A stretch of 64,000 bases of DNA from Pseudoalteromonas sp. 0303 (GTDB taxonomy: Bacteria; Pseudomonadota; Gammaproteobacteria; Enterobacterales; Alteromonadaceae): positions 1-64,000 of the forward strand of contig NZ_JABVXF010000022.1 of assembly GCF_013349995.1 (NCBI RefSeq). Reading direction: 5' to 3'. Shown here piece after piece: positions 37,255-44,969 of this stretch. The notes beneath the pieces were generated by a model. That model made no database searches. It was not told the origin of the DNA and was given only the letters and a program-made list of their open reading frames with translations. How positions within the stretch are numbered: position 1 is the stretch's first letter; every line of letters starts with the position of its first letter. Made by a program: the position numbers and the translations under genes.

Positions 37255-38103
37255 CTAATCATTAATCAAGTCACTGACCTCTTCAATTAACTCATCAAAC
37301 TCATCGCGTACGTTACGACGCTGTTTATCGGTTAATGTAGGTTTTAGCTCCAATAGTAAGTTAACGTAGTTATCGAGATTTTTATCATCGGCGGCAACTA
37401 ACTCATCGCTCATAAATGCAAAACGGTCATTAATGATAACAGCGAGTTGACTATCAAAATCTGCTGGTTTTTGCTTTTGCATAAATAGCGCTTTTAATGC
37501 ATCTAAACGCTTTTGCTTGTACTGCATCCACAGTAAAAATGTACTGACTCGCGTATTTGATGAGTTCTCTATCAGTGTTTTTTGCTGTGCCGTGAGCTTA
37601 GTACCGAACCATTCTTTGTAGTTTTCAAGGTTTTCTTCTAAACGTTCTTTTCTATGTTGCTCTGGCGTTTTCTCTTCGTGCTCTTGGTATTCATCGTTAA
37701 TGTTTTCTTGCAGTGAAGCAACAAACTCAACACGTTGTTCATAAGAAAGAGCGTTTGCTAAATCGATAAGTTCAGGCTCGATTTTATCAACCAGCGTTTG
37801 CCAATGCTGCTTTGCTTGAACAAAGTGTGCTTTAAGTTCGTTATGGTCAACTTGCTTATCTAACATGGCCTTTAAACTTTCAAGATCACGTTTGTATAAA
37901 GGAAGTTGTGTTTCTCGATGCCAATCGCGGCTGGTTTTGACGATATGCTTAAATTTATCAGCTTGGTCACTGTTGAGGTCAACATAATCATCAATCCAAA
38001 ACCCTGATAACCAACCTAAGTTATTGTAAGTGAAGCTAGGAGAACACCCCGCTACTGTAAACAATAAACTAAATACGATTAGATACTTTGATAGCTTTTT
38101 CAT
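37255..38103 (-). CDS. DUF6279-type lipoprotein
   Basis: A 282-residue lipoprotein. Signal MKKLSKYLIVFSLLFTVAGC (Cys20 lipidated), then a conserved YNNLGWLSGFWIDDYVDLNSDQ opening and an entirely helical body with many Lys/Glu/Gln. I place the start at ATG 38103 because it gives the lipoprotein signal; the longer open frame adds 18 residues. The family is widespread in marine gammaproteobacteria and of unknown function. Confidence 0.8.
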   Translation of the reverse strand: MKKLSKYLIVFSLLFTVAGCSPSFTYNNLGWLSGFWIDDYVDLNSDQADKFKHIVKTSRDWHRETQLPLYKRDLESLKAMLDKQVDHNELKAHFVQAKQHWQTLVDKIEPELIDLANALSYEQRVEFVASLQENINDEYQEHEEKTPEQHRKERLEENLENYKEWFGTKLTAQQKTLIENSSNTRVSTFLLWMQYKQKRLDALKALFMQKQKPADFDSQLAVIINDRFAFMSDELVAADDKNLDNYVNLLLELKPTLTDKQRRNVRDEFDELIEEVSDLIND

Positions 38104-38179
38104 TGTAGTTTTTTCAAATCCTGTTTCAAAACAAAGTAAACATACCACCGAGAACAAATATTCAGCAATAGCAATTAAA

Positions 38180-38194
38180 TGAAATTAATTATCA
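38180..38194. promoter_or_regulatory. Fur box 1
   Basis: TGAAATTAATTATCA matches the 7-1-7 Fur consensus TGATAATNATTATCA at 12 of 14 fixed positions. It lies just upstream of a strong sigma-70 promoter for the small RNA. Confidence 0.65.
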
Positions 38195-38202
38195 TTTAAG
38201 TA

Positions 38203-38231
38203 TTGACGAATAGCTAAACCTAAGTAATAAT
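38203..38231 (+). promoter_or_regulatory. sigma-70 promoter of RyhB-like RNA
   Basis: -35 TTGACG (38203-38208) and -10 AATAAT (38226-38231) are spaced 17 bp and each match consensus at 5 of 6 positions. It is flanked and overlapped by two Fur boxes. Expected transcript start is about 38238. Confidence 0.65.
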
Positions 38232-38239
38232 CGTTATCA
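38225..38239. promoter_or_regulatory. Fur box 2, overlapping -10 and start site
   Basis: TAATAATCGTTATCA matches the Fur consensus at 12 of 14 fixed positions and covers the -10 element and predicted transcript start. Fe-Fur bound here should block transcription. Confidence 0.65.
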
Positions 38240-38449
38240 ACAACTTGGTTCGCTAAACTATTCTCACAGCAACATCATACTGTTAAAGGCTTTGATGCTG
38301 TTTTGCCAAGTTAGTTCAAGACGTAACTCTTGATTGTCGTCTGTTTCCTCGACCCAAACATAGACATAAAACGTTACACTTTACTTGCTACATTGCTCAT
38401 ATCGGTGACGGTAGATATGACACGAAAAAGCCCGCTACGGGCTTTTTTT
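38238..38449 (+). ncRNA. ryhB: RyhB-like Fur-regulated small RNA
   Basis: A region of about 212 nt without an ORF, beginning at a Fur-controlled promoter and ending at a strong Rho-independent terminator (stem 38427-38434/38438-38445 with seven T residues). Near the 3' part it contains ACATTGCTCA (38390-38399), identical to the core pairing region of enterobacterial and Vibrio RyhB. RyhB is made under iron shortage and shuts off mRNAs for iron-using proteins through Hfq. Vibrio RyhB is also over 200 nt, so the length fits. Exact ends are inferred. Confidence 0.72.
38427..38449 (+). terminator. terminator of RyhB-like RNA
   Basis: AAAGCCCG/CGGGCTTT with a CTA loop and a T7 run. No coding gene ends nearby, so it is the 3' end of the small RNA. 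Confidence 0.85.
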
Positions 38450-38649
38450 ATTTCTTTAATTTTTCTGTAAAATCTGTATCTTAAGCCTACTTGTTAATTG
38501 CAAAGCTTGCCGCTGTCTATAAATTGGGCATTTGCAGCTGTTAGGGCTAAACTAAAAGTGATGTTTTGCTCAGTGGCTGTTTGGCAATGCATTTTATCAA
38601 TAGCTCAATGCTTTGCTGTTGATACCTAACACACATTTGGAGGCAGACT

Positions 38650-39372
38650 ATGATCAAGCCTAATTTTAAAACACTATTGCTCGCTAGCACGTTAATCTTG
38701 TCACCTTTAGCAAATGCCAGTCTTGAAGATGCCCAATTAGCGGCGAATGAAGGTCGTTTTGAAGAAGCACTTCATGAATTTAATTACCTTGCAGACAGAG
38801 GTTATGCCCCAGCAATGTATGAGCTTGCTAAAATGTACGAAGGTGGCTTTGGTGTACAACGCAACTACCAAAAAGCGGCAGAGTTGTACGAAAAGGCAGT
38901 AAAAAAAGTACATGCTGATTCAATGTTTGCATTGGGTGTGCTTTATCAAGAAGGTAAAGGTGTCAAACTTGATAAAGAAAAAGCAATTTCATTATATGAA
39001 ATGGCATCACAAAAAAATCACCCGGCAGCTCAGTTTAATTTAGGGGTTATGTACGCCAATGGCGAAGGGGTAATTCAAGATTACCGTACAGCGCTTAGCT
39101 GGTACCAAAAAGCGGCAGCAAATAACTTTACTCTTGCTCAGTTTAATATGGCCTTGATGTATTACGAGGGTTTAGGAGTTCCTAAGAACCTCGAGAAATC
39201 ATACATTTGGAATACCATTGCTGAATACAACGGCAACATGGATGCAAGCCATAGCCGCAAGCTTGATGAGCGTAATATGATGCCAGCAGAAATTGAAGCA
39301 GCGAAAGAAAAAGCTGACGCGATTTATGCAAAAATACAGGCAGGTTTATACGCACCTGACGGGCGTCTCTAA
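38650..39372 (+). CDS. exported Sel1-repeat protein
   Basis: A 240-residue protein with signal MIKPNFKTLLLASTLILSPLANA and four to five Sel1-like (TPR-type) repeats: PAMYELAKMYEGGFGVQRNYQKAAELYEKAV, SMFALGVLYQEGKGVKLD, AQFNLGVMYANGEGV and AQFNMALMYYEGLGVPKN. Such periplasmic repeats serve protein-protein contact. GGAGG lies a good distance before the ATG. Partners unknown. Confidence 0.88.
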   Translation: MIKPNFKTLLLASTLILSPLANASLEDAQLAANEGRFEEALHEFNYLADRGYAPAMYELAKMYEGGFGVQRNYQKAAELYEKAVKKVHADSMFALGVLYQEGKGVKLDKEKAISLYEMASQKNHPAAQFNLGVMYANGEGVIQDYRTALSWYQKAAANNFTLAQFNMALMYYEGLGVPKNLEKSYIWNTIAEYNGNMDASHSRKLDERNMMPAEIEAAKEKADAIYAKIQAGLYAPDGRL

Positions 39373-39379
39373 CAAGCAG

Positions 39380-39407
39380 TGTACTTGCGCTTATCAGCGC
39401 AAGTACA
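39380..39407. terminator. shared terminator hairpin
   Basis: TGTACTTGCGCT (39380-39391) pairs with AGCGCAAGTACA (39396-39407): a 12-bp stem with a 4-nt loop between the convergent Sel1 and aldehyde dehydrogenase genes. The stop codon of the dehydrogenase lies in it. Confidence 0.65.
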
Positions 39408-40803
39408 TCCATTTTAATAGTTTGATCAGCAACTTATTTTGCTTTAGCAACAAGCTGGTACGTGGATTAAACTTACCTGATACTAGGGTATTTCGTGCGT
39501 GGCTAAAGGTTTTAAAGCCCTCAATACCATGATAGTGCCCCATCCCTGACTCACCAATACCACCAAATGGTAGTTGATCTGCTGTTACCTGCATCAGTAC
39601 ATCGTTAATTGCCAATGTACCACTTCTGATTGATGAACTTAACTTACTTATTTTGTCTTTGTCATGACCCAAAATATACAAGGCAAGAGGTGATGAATCG
39701 GCATTGATAGTGTCAATCACCTGTTGCAGTGATTCATAACTCATAATTGGCAGTAAAGGACCAAAGATCTCTTCTTGCATAACCCGCATATCGTCATTTA
39801 CTTGCGTTAAAATATGCAAACCCATGCGATGTTTAAGTTCATCGACTTGATGCCCTTCTATTGGCTCGAACACTTGAGCCCCTTTGTCTTTTGCATCATT
39901 TAATGTCGCAATTAAACGTTGATATTGCCTATCAGAGACAATCGAAGTGAGGTTCTTACCTTCAACACCTTGTTTAAAGTGCTTTTTATACAGCTCACTG
40001 AGTTGCAGAACTAACTGATGCTCAAGCTTTTTGGGCACAAACACATAATCAGGCGCAACACATATTTGCCCTGCGTTGTTTAACTTGCCAAATAACAGAG
40101 TTTTTGCAGCCTCTTTGATATTCACATCATCAAGAATCACCACCGGTGATTTACCGCCTAACTCAAGGGTAACTGGGGTGAGGTTTTTACTGGCTGCTTG
40201 CATCACTTTACGCCCTACTGATGTTGAGCCAGTAAATAGTAAATGAGCAAAAGGTAAATCACAAAAAGAGGCGGCAGTGCCGGCTTCGCCTTCAACAATA
40301 ATGCAGTGCTCAGCAACGTCACCGTCCATTATTTGCTTAATAACAGCATTGGTATGTGGGGTAAATTCGCTTAGTTTTAACATCACGCGGTTACCCGCCG
40401 CTAATGCGCTAAGAGCCGGTACTAATGCTAATTGAATGGGGTAATTCCACGGCGCGATAACACCCACGACCCCTTTAGGTTGGTAATGAATATGTGCCGA
40501 TGAAGGCCATAAACTGATACCCACACTGCGTGATTCGTTTCGTGACCATTTAGGTAAGCGCTTTATGGTGTCGGTTAATGATTTTACCGTTGGCAATAAG
40601 TCACCCAGTACCGTATCGAACTCGGTACGGTAACCAAAGTCTTTACTTGTTGCTGAAACTAAGGCTTGCTCATTTTCAATTAGGCGGGATTTAATCGTTT
40701 TTAAAAGCTTTATACGCTTATCAATAGCTAAATAAGGCTCGGCCATAAAAGCATCGTTGAGTTTTATAAATTCACTCTGTAATTGTGCGTGTATATCAGT
40801 CAA
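39394..40803 (-). CDS. class 3-type aldehyde dehydrogenase (coniferyl aldehyde dehydrogenase-like)
   Basis: A 469-residue NAD(P)-dependent enzyme oxidising aldehydes to acids. Active-site Cys248 lies in NNAGQICVAPDYV, and the general base Glu214 in VTLELGGKSP. GVVGVIAPWNYPIQL and FTGSTSVGRKVM are the cofactor-binding motifs. The C-terminal hydrophobic tail (LLLKQNKLLIKLLKWMYL) resembles membrane-bound class 3 ALDHs. Marine homologs are often labelled coniferyl aldehyde dehydrogenase; the substrate is uncertain. Single-gene unit. Confidence 0.87.
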   Translation of the reverse strand: MTDIHAQLQSEFIKLNDAFMAEPYLAIDKRIKLLKTIKSRLIENEQALVSATSKDFGYRTEFDTVLGDLLPTVKSLTDTIKRLPKWSRNESRSVGISLWPSSAHIHYQPKGVVGVIAPWNYPIQLALVPALSALAAGNRVMLKLSEFTPHTNAVIKQIMDGDVAEHCIIVEGEAGTAASFCDLPFAHLLFTGSTSVGRKVMQAASKNLTPVTLELGGKSPVVILDDVNIKEAAKTLLFGKLNNAGQICVAPDYVFVPKKLEHQLVLQLSELYKKHFKQGVEGKNLTSIVSDRQYQRLIATLNDAKDKGAQVFEPIEGHQVDELKHRMGLHILTQVNDDMRVMQEEIFGPLLPIMSYESLQQVIDTINADSSPLALYILGHDKDKISKLSSSIRSGTLAINDVLMQVTADQLPFGGIGESGMGHYHGIEGFKTFSHARNTLVSGKFNPRTSLLLKQNKLLIKLLKWMYLR

Positions 40804-40877
40804 AACATCATCTCTTGATAAACGATTTTAGCCACTATAACTAGCTATATTTATCTGAGCAACTTAATAAATGTAAA

Positions 40878-40902
40878 AACAGCGCTCATAGTGAGCGCTG
40901 TT
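40878..40902 (-). terminator. terminator of porin-transporter operon
   Basis: An 11-bp stem (40878-40888/40892-40902) is followed on the minus strand by a T-run. It lies 36 bp past the transporter stop codon. Confidence 0.8.
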
Positions 40903-40937
40903 ATTGGTTGGAATAGGTTGAAAACTTAAAGGCTTAA

Positions 40938-42416
40938 CTAAAAACCAAATACCACTGCGGCAATAGTCATAGTAACTACCGTGATCATCGCAATAGCAAT
41001 TATGTTCAGTGCAAAGCCAGAGCGGATCATATCGCGCATTTGAATTTGCCCAGAGCCGAACACTATTGCATTAGGCGGTGTCGCAACTGGCATCATGAAC
41101 GCACAGCTACACGCAATAGCCGCAGGAATTACCCATACCAGCGGTGTACCAAATACTGACTCAGCAACTGGGCCTAATAGTGGTAAGAATCCTGCCGCTG
41201 TGGCTGTGTTACTGGTGATCTCAGTTAAGAAAGTGATTAAGGTTGCCACAGCCAGTACACTTAATACCAATGGAATTGCACTCGCCCCTTCAATCATGTG
41301 AGCAATGTATTCAGCAAGACCAGATGATTTAATTTGCGCAGCCAGTGTTAAGCCACCACCGAATAGTAGTAACACGCCCCACGGTACTTTAGCTGCACTT
41401 TCCCAATCAAGAATACGCTCACCATCACCTTTGTTTGCTGGTAACACGAACAGCAATAATGCTGCCGCTATAGCAATGCCGGTATCAGAGATTTTCAAGC
41501 CTGAAAAATCAGCCAGTAGAGGTCTGAAGATCCAGCATACTGCCGCTAAAACAAACACGGCTGCTACGCCTTTTTCAGCGCGTTGCATTGCACCAAGCTC
41601 TTGTAACTGCGATAAGAATAACGATTTAGTATCTTTACTTGCTGCTTTGGCACAATCGGTATCTACTTTATAAGCAAACTTAGTTAACCAAACCCAACAT
41701 AAAGCCAGCATAACAGTTGCAAGTGGTACACCTACTTTCATCCACTCAGCAAAGCCAATATCAATTTTGTAGCTGTCTGATAAATACGCAGCCATAAGTG
41801 CATTAGGTGGGGTACCAATTAAAGTAGCAATACCACCGATACTTGCACCGTAAGCGATTGATAATAATAACGCTTTACCAAATTGATCATTTTCAGGGTT
41901 AGACTGTTTAACCAACATAGTAATTGACATAGCAATTGGTAGCATCATCACAGCAGTTGCTGTATTTGACATCCACATTGATAAAAATGCCGTTACTAAC
42001 ATCATGGCTAAAATTTGTAGGCTTGGCTTAGTACCAGCACGAAGCATGGTATTAAGCGCAATACGCTTATGTAAACCCCAACGCTCCATTGCGATTGAGA
42101 TCAAAAAGCCGCCTAAGAATAAAAAGATCAAAGGGTGTGCATAAGGTGACGCGACCCCTTTGATTGCTGCAATGCCAGCAAGAGGTGATATAACCAGTGG
42201 CAATAATGAAGTAGCAGGAATTGGCACAACTTCGCTTACCCACCAAGAAGCCATCCAAAATGCAAGGCCTGCGGTACGTAGTGCTGATACACTCATACCC
42301 GCTGGTGGATCGATTAAGCAAGTTAATAACATCACTAATGGGCCCAGTAGTAACATCACTGTGCTCATTAATGGGCGTGGCTGTGAGCCATCTTTTGTTT
42401 GATTTACTAATGACAT
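40938..42416 (-). CDS. DASS-family anion:Na+ symporter (SLC13)
   Basis: A 492-residue inner-membrane carrier with about 12 helices and the two SNT signatures of the family (MSNTATAVMMLPIA and TSNTATAAGFLPLLG), plus IGTPPNALMAAYL and ATPPNAIVFGSGQ hairpins. These carriers bring in succinate, malate, fumarate or related acids with sodium. It starts 9 bp after the porin stop and is controlled from the upstream sigma-54 promoter, so DctBD control fits a C4-dicarboxylate cargo. Confidence 0.92.
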   Translation of the reverse strand: MSLVNQTKDGSQPRPLMSTVMLLLGPLVMLLTCLIDPPAGMSVSALRTAGLAFWMASWWVSEVVPIPATSLLPLVISPLAGIAAIKGVASPYAHPLIFLFLGGFLISIAMERWGLHKRIALNTMLRAGTKPSLQILAMMLVTAFLSMWMSNTATAVMMLPIAMSITMLVKQSNPENDQFGKALLLSIAYGASIGGIATLIGTPPNALMAAYLSDSYKIDIGFAEWMKVGVPLATVMLALCWVWLTKFAYKVDTDCAKAASKDTKSLFLSQLQELGAMQRAEKGVAAVFVLAAVCWIFRPLLADFSGLKISDTGIAIAAALLLFVLPANKGDGERILDWESAAKVPWGVLLLFGGGLTLAAQIKSSGLAEYIAHMIEGASAIPLVLSVLAVATLITFLTEITSNTATAAGFLPLLGPVAESVFGTPLVWVIPAAIACSCAFMMPVATPPNAIVFGSGQIQMRDMIRSGFALNIIAIAMITVVTMTIAAVVFGF

Positions 42417-42425
42417 ACCAACTCC

Positions 42426-43385
42426 TTAGAACTTGTATTTAAGGCCAATTGCAACGCTGTTGTCTGATTCAAGTTCTAAATCTAAATCAGTATAGAATAA
42501 GTATGCTGTGGTTTGTTTATCAAAAACATAGTCTACACCTGCTGTCCATTGTTTACCTTCTTCAGCATGGCGAATTTTTGAATCGTCTTTAACATATTGC
42601 AGCTTAGGTACCCATTTATCGATTGCATAGCTTGCGCTAAGTGCATAGCCATTACCTTCTTTCGTACCGTCGGTTGTTTCGCTACGCTGGAGTAAACCCG
42701 CTAACTGTAGGTTATCAAGTTTCCATGCTGCAACAACACGGCTTGCTGTCAACTTGTTAAGTGCATCAACATGACTGATAGCAACATAATAGTCTTTAGA
42801 TTTTAATGCACGGTCACCATAAATAACCGTTGCCGCAAAACCATCTTCATCGTTGCTACTGTCATCTTTTGGTGCATAAGTTAACGCAAGTGATGCGCCA
42901 CCATATGTTTTTGAGCTGTAGGTAATGGTATCGCCGATACGGTCTTGACCTGGGATCAGCTGTGCAATATCTGCTTGGGTTTCGTTAAAACCGTCTACTT
43001 TACCTTCTGAGTATTTAAAACGAGTGTCGTTACGACCGACAACCACTTCACCAAAATCGCCTGCAAGGCCTAAGTATGTATTACGAGCTGAAAATGGCTC
43101 ACTGGTATCGTCATGCTCAAAACCTTTCACTTGAACTTCGTATTTGAATACTGCTTTAAGCGACTCAGTTAGTTTGTGGCTACCTTTAATACCAATACGA
43201 GAAAAAGGTGCCTCGATTTGCGTACCTTCATCTGCATAACGCATAACGCCTGTATCTGTGTTTGCTATTTGAACTTCTGCTTTACCGTATACCGCGTAGT
43301 CTGCTGCCATTGCTGAGCCAGCTGTGCTCGCTAAAATCACGGCCGCTGCTACGCGTGTTTTTGTATGAGTGAATATTGTTGTCAT
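42426..43385 (-). CDS. outer-membrane porin
   Basis: A 319-residue general-porin-like beta-barrel. Signal peptide cleaves after ASTAGSAMA, mature start ADYAVYGKAEVQI; the PFSRIGIKG, GEVVVGRNDTRF and C-terminal AIGLKYKF motifs are typical of Gram-negative porins. It probably lets dicarboxylates into the periplasm for the DASS carrier. Its start lies about 35 nt after the predicted sigma-54 transcript start. Confidence 0.9.
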   Translation of the reverse strand: MTTIFTHTKTRVAAAVILASTAGSAMAADYAVYGKAEVQIANTDTGVMRYADEGTQIEAPFSRIGIKGSHKLTESLKAVFKYEVQVKGFEHDDTSEPFSARNTYLGLAGDFGEVVVGRNDTRFKYSEGKVDGFNETQADIAQLIPGQDRIGDTITYSSKTYGGASLALTYAPKDDSSNDEDGFAATVIYGDRALKSKDYYVAISHVDALNKLTASRVVAAWKLDNLQLAGLLQRSETTDGTKEGNGYALSASYAIDKWVPKLQYVKDDSKIRHAEEGKQWTAGVDYVFDKQTTAYLFYTDLDLELESDNSVAIGLKYKF

Positions 43386-43430
43386 TATGCGCCCCTTATT
43401 AGGTTCAAATTGTTGTTCCTAACTATTAAG

Positions 43431-43446
43431 GCAAGTTGGTTGCCAA
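43431..43446 (-). promoter_or_regulatory. sigma-54 (-24/-12) promoter for the porin-transporter operon
   Basis: On the minus strand TTGGCAACCAACTTGC has GG and GC exactly 10 nt apart, matching TGGCAC-N5-TTGC. It lies 46-61 bp before the porin ATG, and the next upstream gene is a sigma-54 activator (DctD). Confidence 0.8.
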
Positions 43447-43517
43447 CTTGGTTAATTTTAAAAAAGCTGTTAAATAACAGTGAATTAACTTTGTTGATAT
43501 AAAAGTAGCTGTTTTTT

Positions 43518-43570
43518 ATGGGTGGATATCCACACATTTTTAAAAATGTGCTGTCACCAGTTCCACCCAT
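43518..43570. promoter_or_regulatory. palindromic enhancer cluster for DctD
   Basis: Upstream of the sigma-54 promoter lie the perfect 18-bp palindrome CACATTTTTAAAAATGTG (43533-43550), the 12-bp palindrome GTGGATATCCAC (43522-43533), and the outer repeat ATGGGTGGA/TCCACCCAT (43518-43526/43562-43570). Tandem dyads about 70-130 bp from the -24/-12 element are expected for a DctD-type enhancer. Confidence 0.6.
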
Positions 43571-43598
43571 TGTGAAGAGTTTAATGTGAGAGAGTTGC

Positions 43599-44969
43599 TT
43601 AGTCTTTGAACATTTCGCGATTAATGCCGTATTTGGTCATCTTGTCGTAGAGGGTTTTACGTGCAATTTGTAATGTGACCATGGTGTCTTTTATGCTGCC
43701 GTTGTTTCGTTCTAGCGCTTCTTCGATGAGTGACTGCTCGTAAAAGCTAATCTTCTCGGCAAGGCTTAAGTCTTGAGCAAGCTCGTTGTCACTGTTTGCA
43801 TCACTGTACGAGGCAAAGGCCAGATCAGAGCCTAGCAATACCGCACGTTCGGCCTGATTTCTAAGCTCTCGTACATTACCCGGCCAATCGTAGGCAAGAA
43901 GTCGTTGTTTTGCTTCACTACTTAGTGGTGCAGGTGGTTTATGAAAACGTGTCGCCGCTATCGAGCTAAAATGTTTAAACAACAGTGGAATATCAGCCTT
44001 TCTGTCTCGTAATGCCGGAATATTCACTTTAACTAAGTTTAAGCGGTAATATAAATCGGCTCTAAACTCCCCTGCTTCGACCAGTGTCATTAAGTCTACT
44101 TTGGTCGCTGCAACTATACGCACGTCTAAATCAATGGCGTGGTTATCACCTACAGGTGTTACTTTACGCTCTTCAAGCACCCTTAATAACTTTACTTGTA
44201 AACTTGCAGGCGTTGACTCTATCTCATCTAAAAAGACAGTACCGCCTTTAGCAAATTCAAACTTACCTTGGCGAGATTGCGTAGCACCTGTATATGCGCC
44301 ACTGGCTGCACCAAATAGCTCACTTTCAATCAGTTGCTCGGGGATTGCGCCGCAGTTTATGGCAACAAAGTTAGCCGCTGATCTGTTACTTTGATCATGT
44401 AAGTAACGGGCAACTAATTCTTTACCAGTTCCAGTTTCACCTTCTATTAGAACATCGGCGGGAGTATCTATAACCGCATTGAGTAAATGCATCATTTGTT
44501 GCATTTGCTCGGTTTCACCTAAAATTCGCACACCGGGCGCAGAGGTTTTCTCTACAGCAATTTTTAAGGCGCGGTTTTCCATCACTAAAGCACGTTTTTC
44601 TGAAGCGCGTGCAATACAGTCTAAAAATTGCTCTGTCAGTGGCTTTTCGAATAAATCATAAGCGCCAAGTTGCATGGCTTTAACAGCAACAGATACATCG
44701 GCAAAGCCGGTAAGAAAAATAACCGGTAGTTCACTATCGAAGGCTTTCACTTGTTCTAAAAATGCCAAACCGTCCATTTTTGGCATGTTTATGTCACTTA
44801 AAACAATCCCTTCAAAACGACGACTCAATTTTGAAAGTGCCGCCGTTGGCTCACTAAAACACTGAACTTGATAACCTTCAATCTCAAGGAGTTGCTTTAA
44901 TGAATCGCGTATCACCGCTTCGTCATCAATAACGATTACCTGATTACAGGTCGCTGCAACTACACTCAT
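43599..44969 (-). CDS. dctD: sigma-54-dependent response regulator DctD-like
   Basis: A 456-residue activator of the C4-dicarboxylate operon. Receiver domain with Asp59 (VLSDINMPKMDG), AAA+ domain with Walker A GETGTGKE (177-184) and sigma-54 contact GAYTGA (224-229), then a Fis-type HTH (NNGSIKDTMVTLQIARKTLYDKM). It overlaps the sensor gene by 4 bp (ATGA) and precedes the porin-carrier operon that carries a sigma-54 promoter. Confidence 0.92.
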   Translation of the reverse strand: MSVVAATCNQVIVIDDEAVIRDSLKQLLEIEGYQVQCFSEPTAALSKLSRRFEGIVLSDINMPKMDGLAFLEQVKAFDSELPVIFLTGFADVSVAVKAMQLGAYDLFEKPLTEQFLDCIARASEKRALVMENRALKIAVEKTSAPGVRILGETEQMQQMMHLLNAVIDTPADVLIEGETGTGKELVARYLHDQSNRSAANFVAINCGAIPEQLIESELFGAASGAYTGATQSRQGKFEFAKGGTVFLDEIESTPASLQVKLLRVLEERKVTPVGDNHAIDLDVRIVAATKVDLMTLVEAGEFRADLYYRLNLVKVNIPALRDRKADIPLLFKHFSSIAATRFHKPPAPLSSEAKQRLLAYDWPGNVRELRNQAERAVLLGSDLAFASYSDANSDNELAQDLSLAEKISFYEQSLIEEALERNNGSIKDTMVTLQIARKTLYDKMTKYGINREMFKD

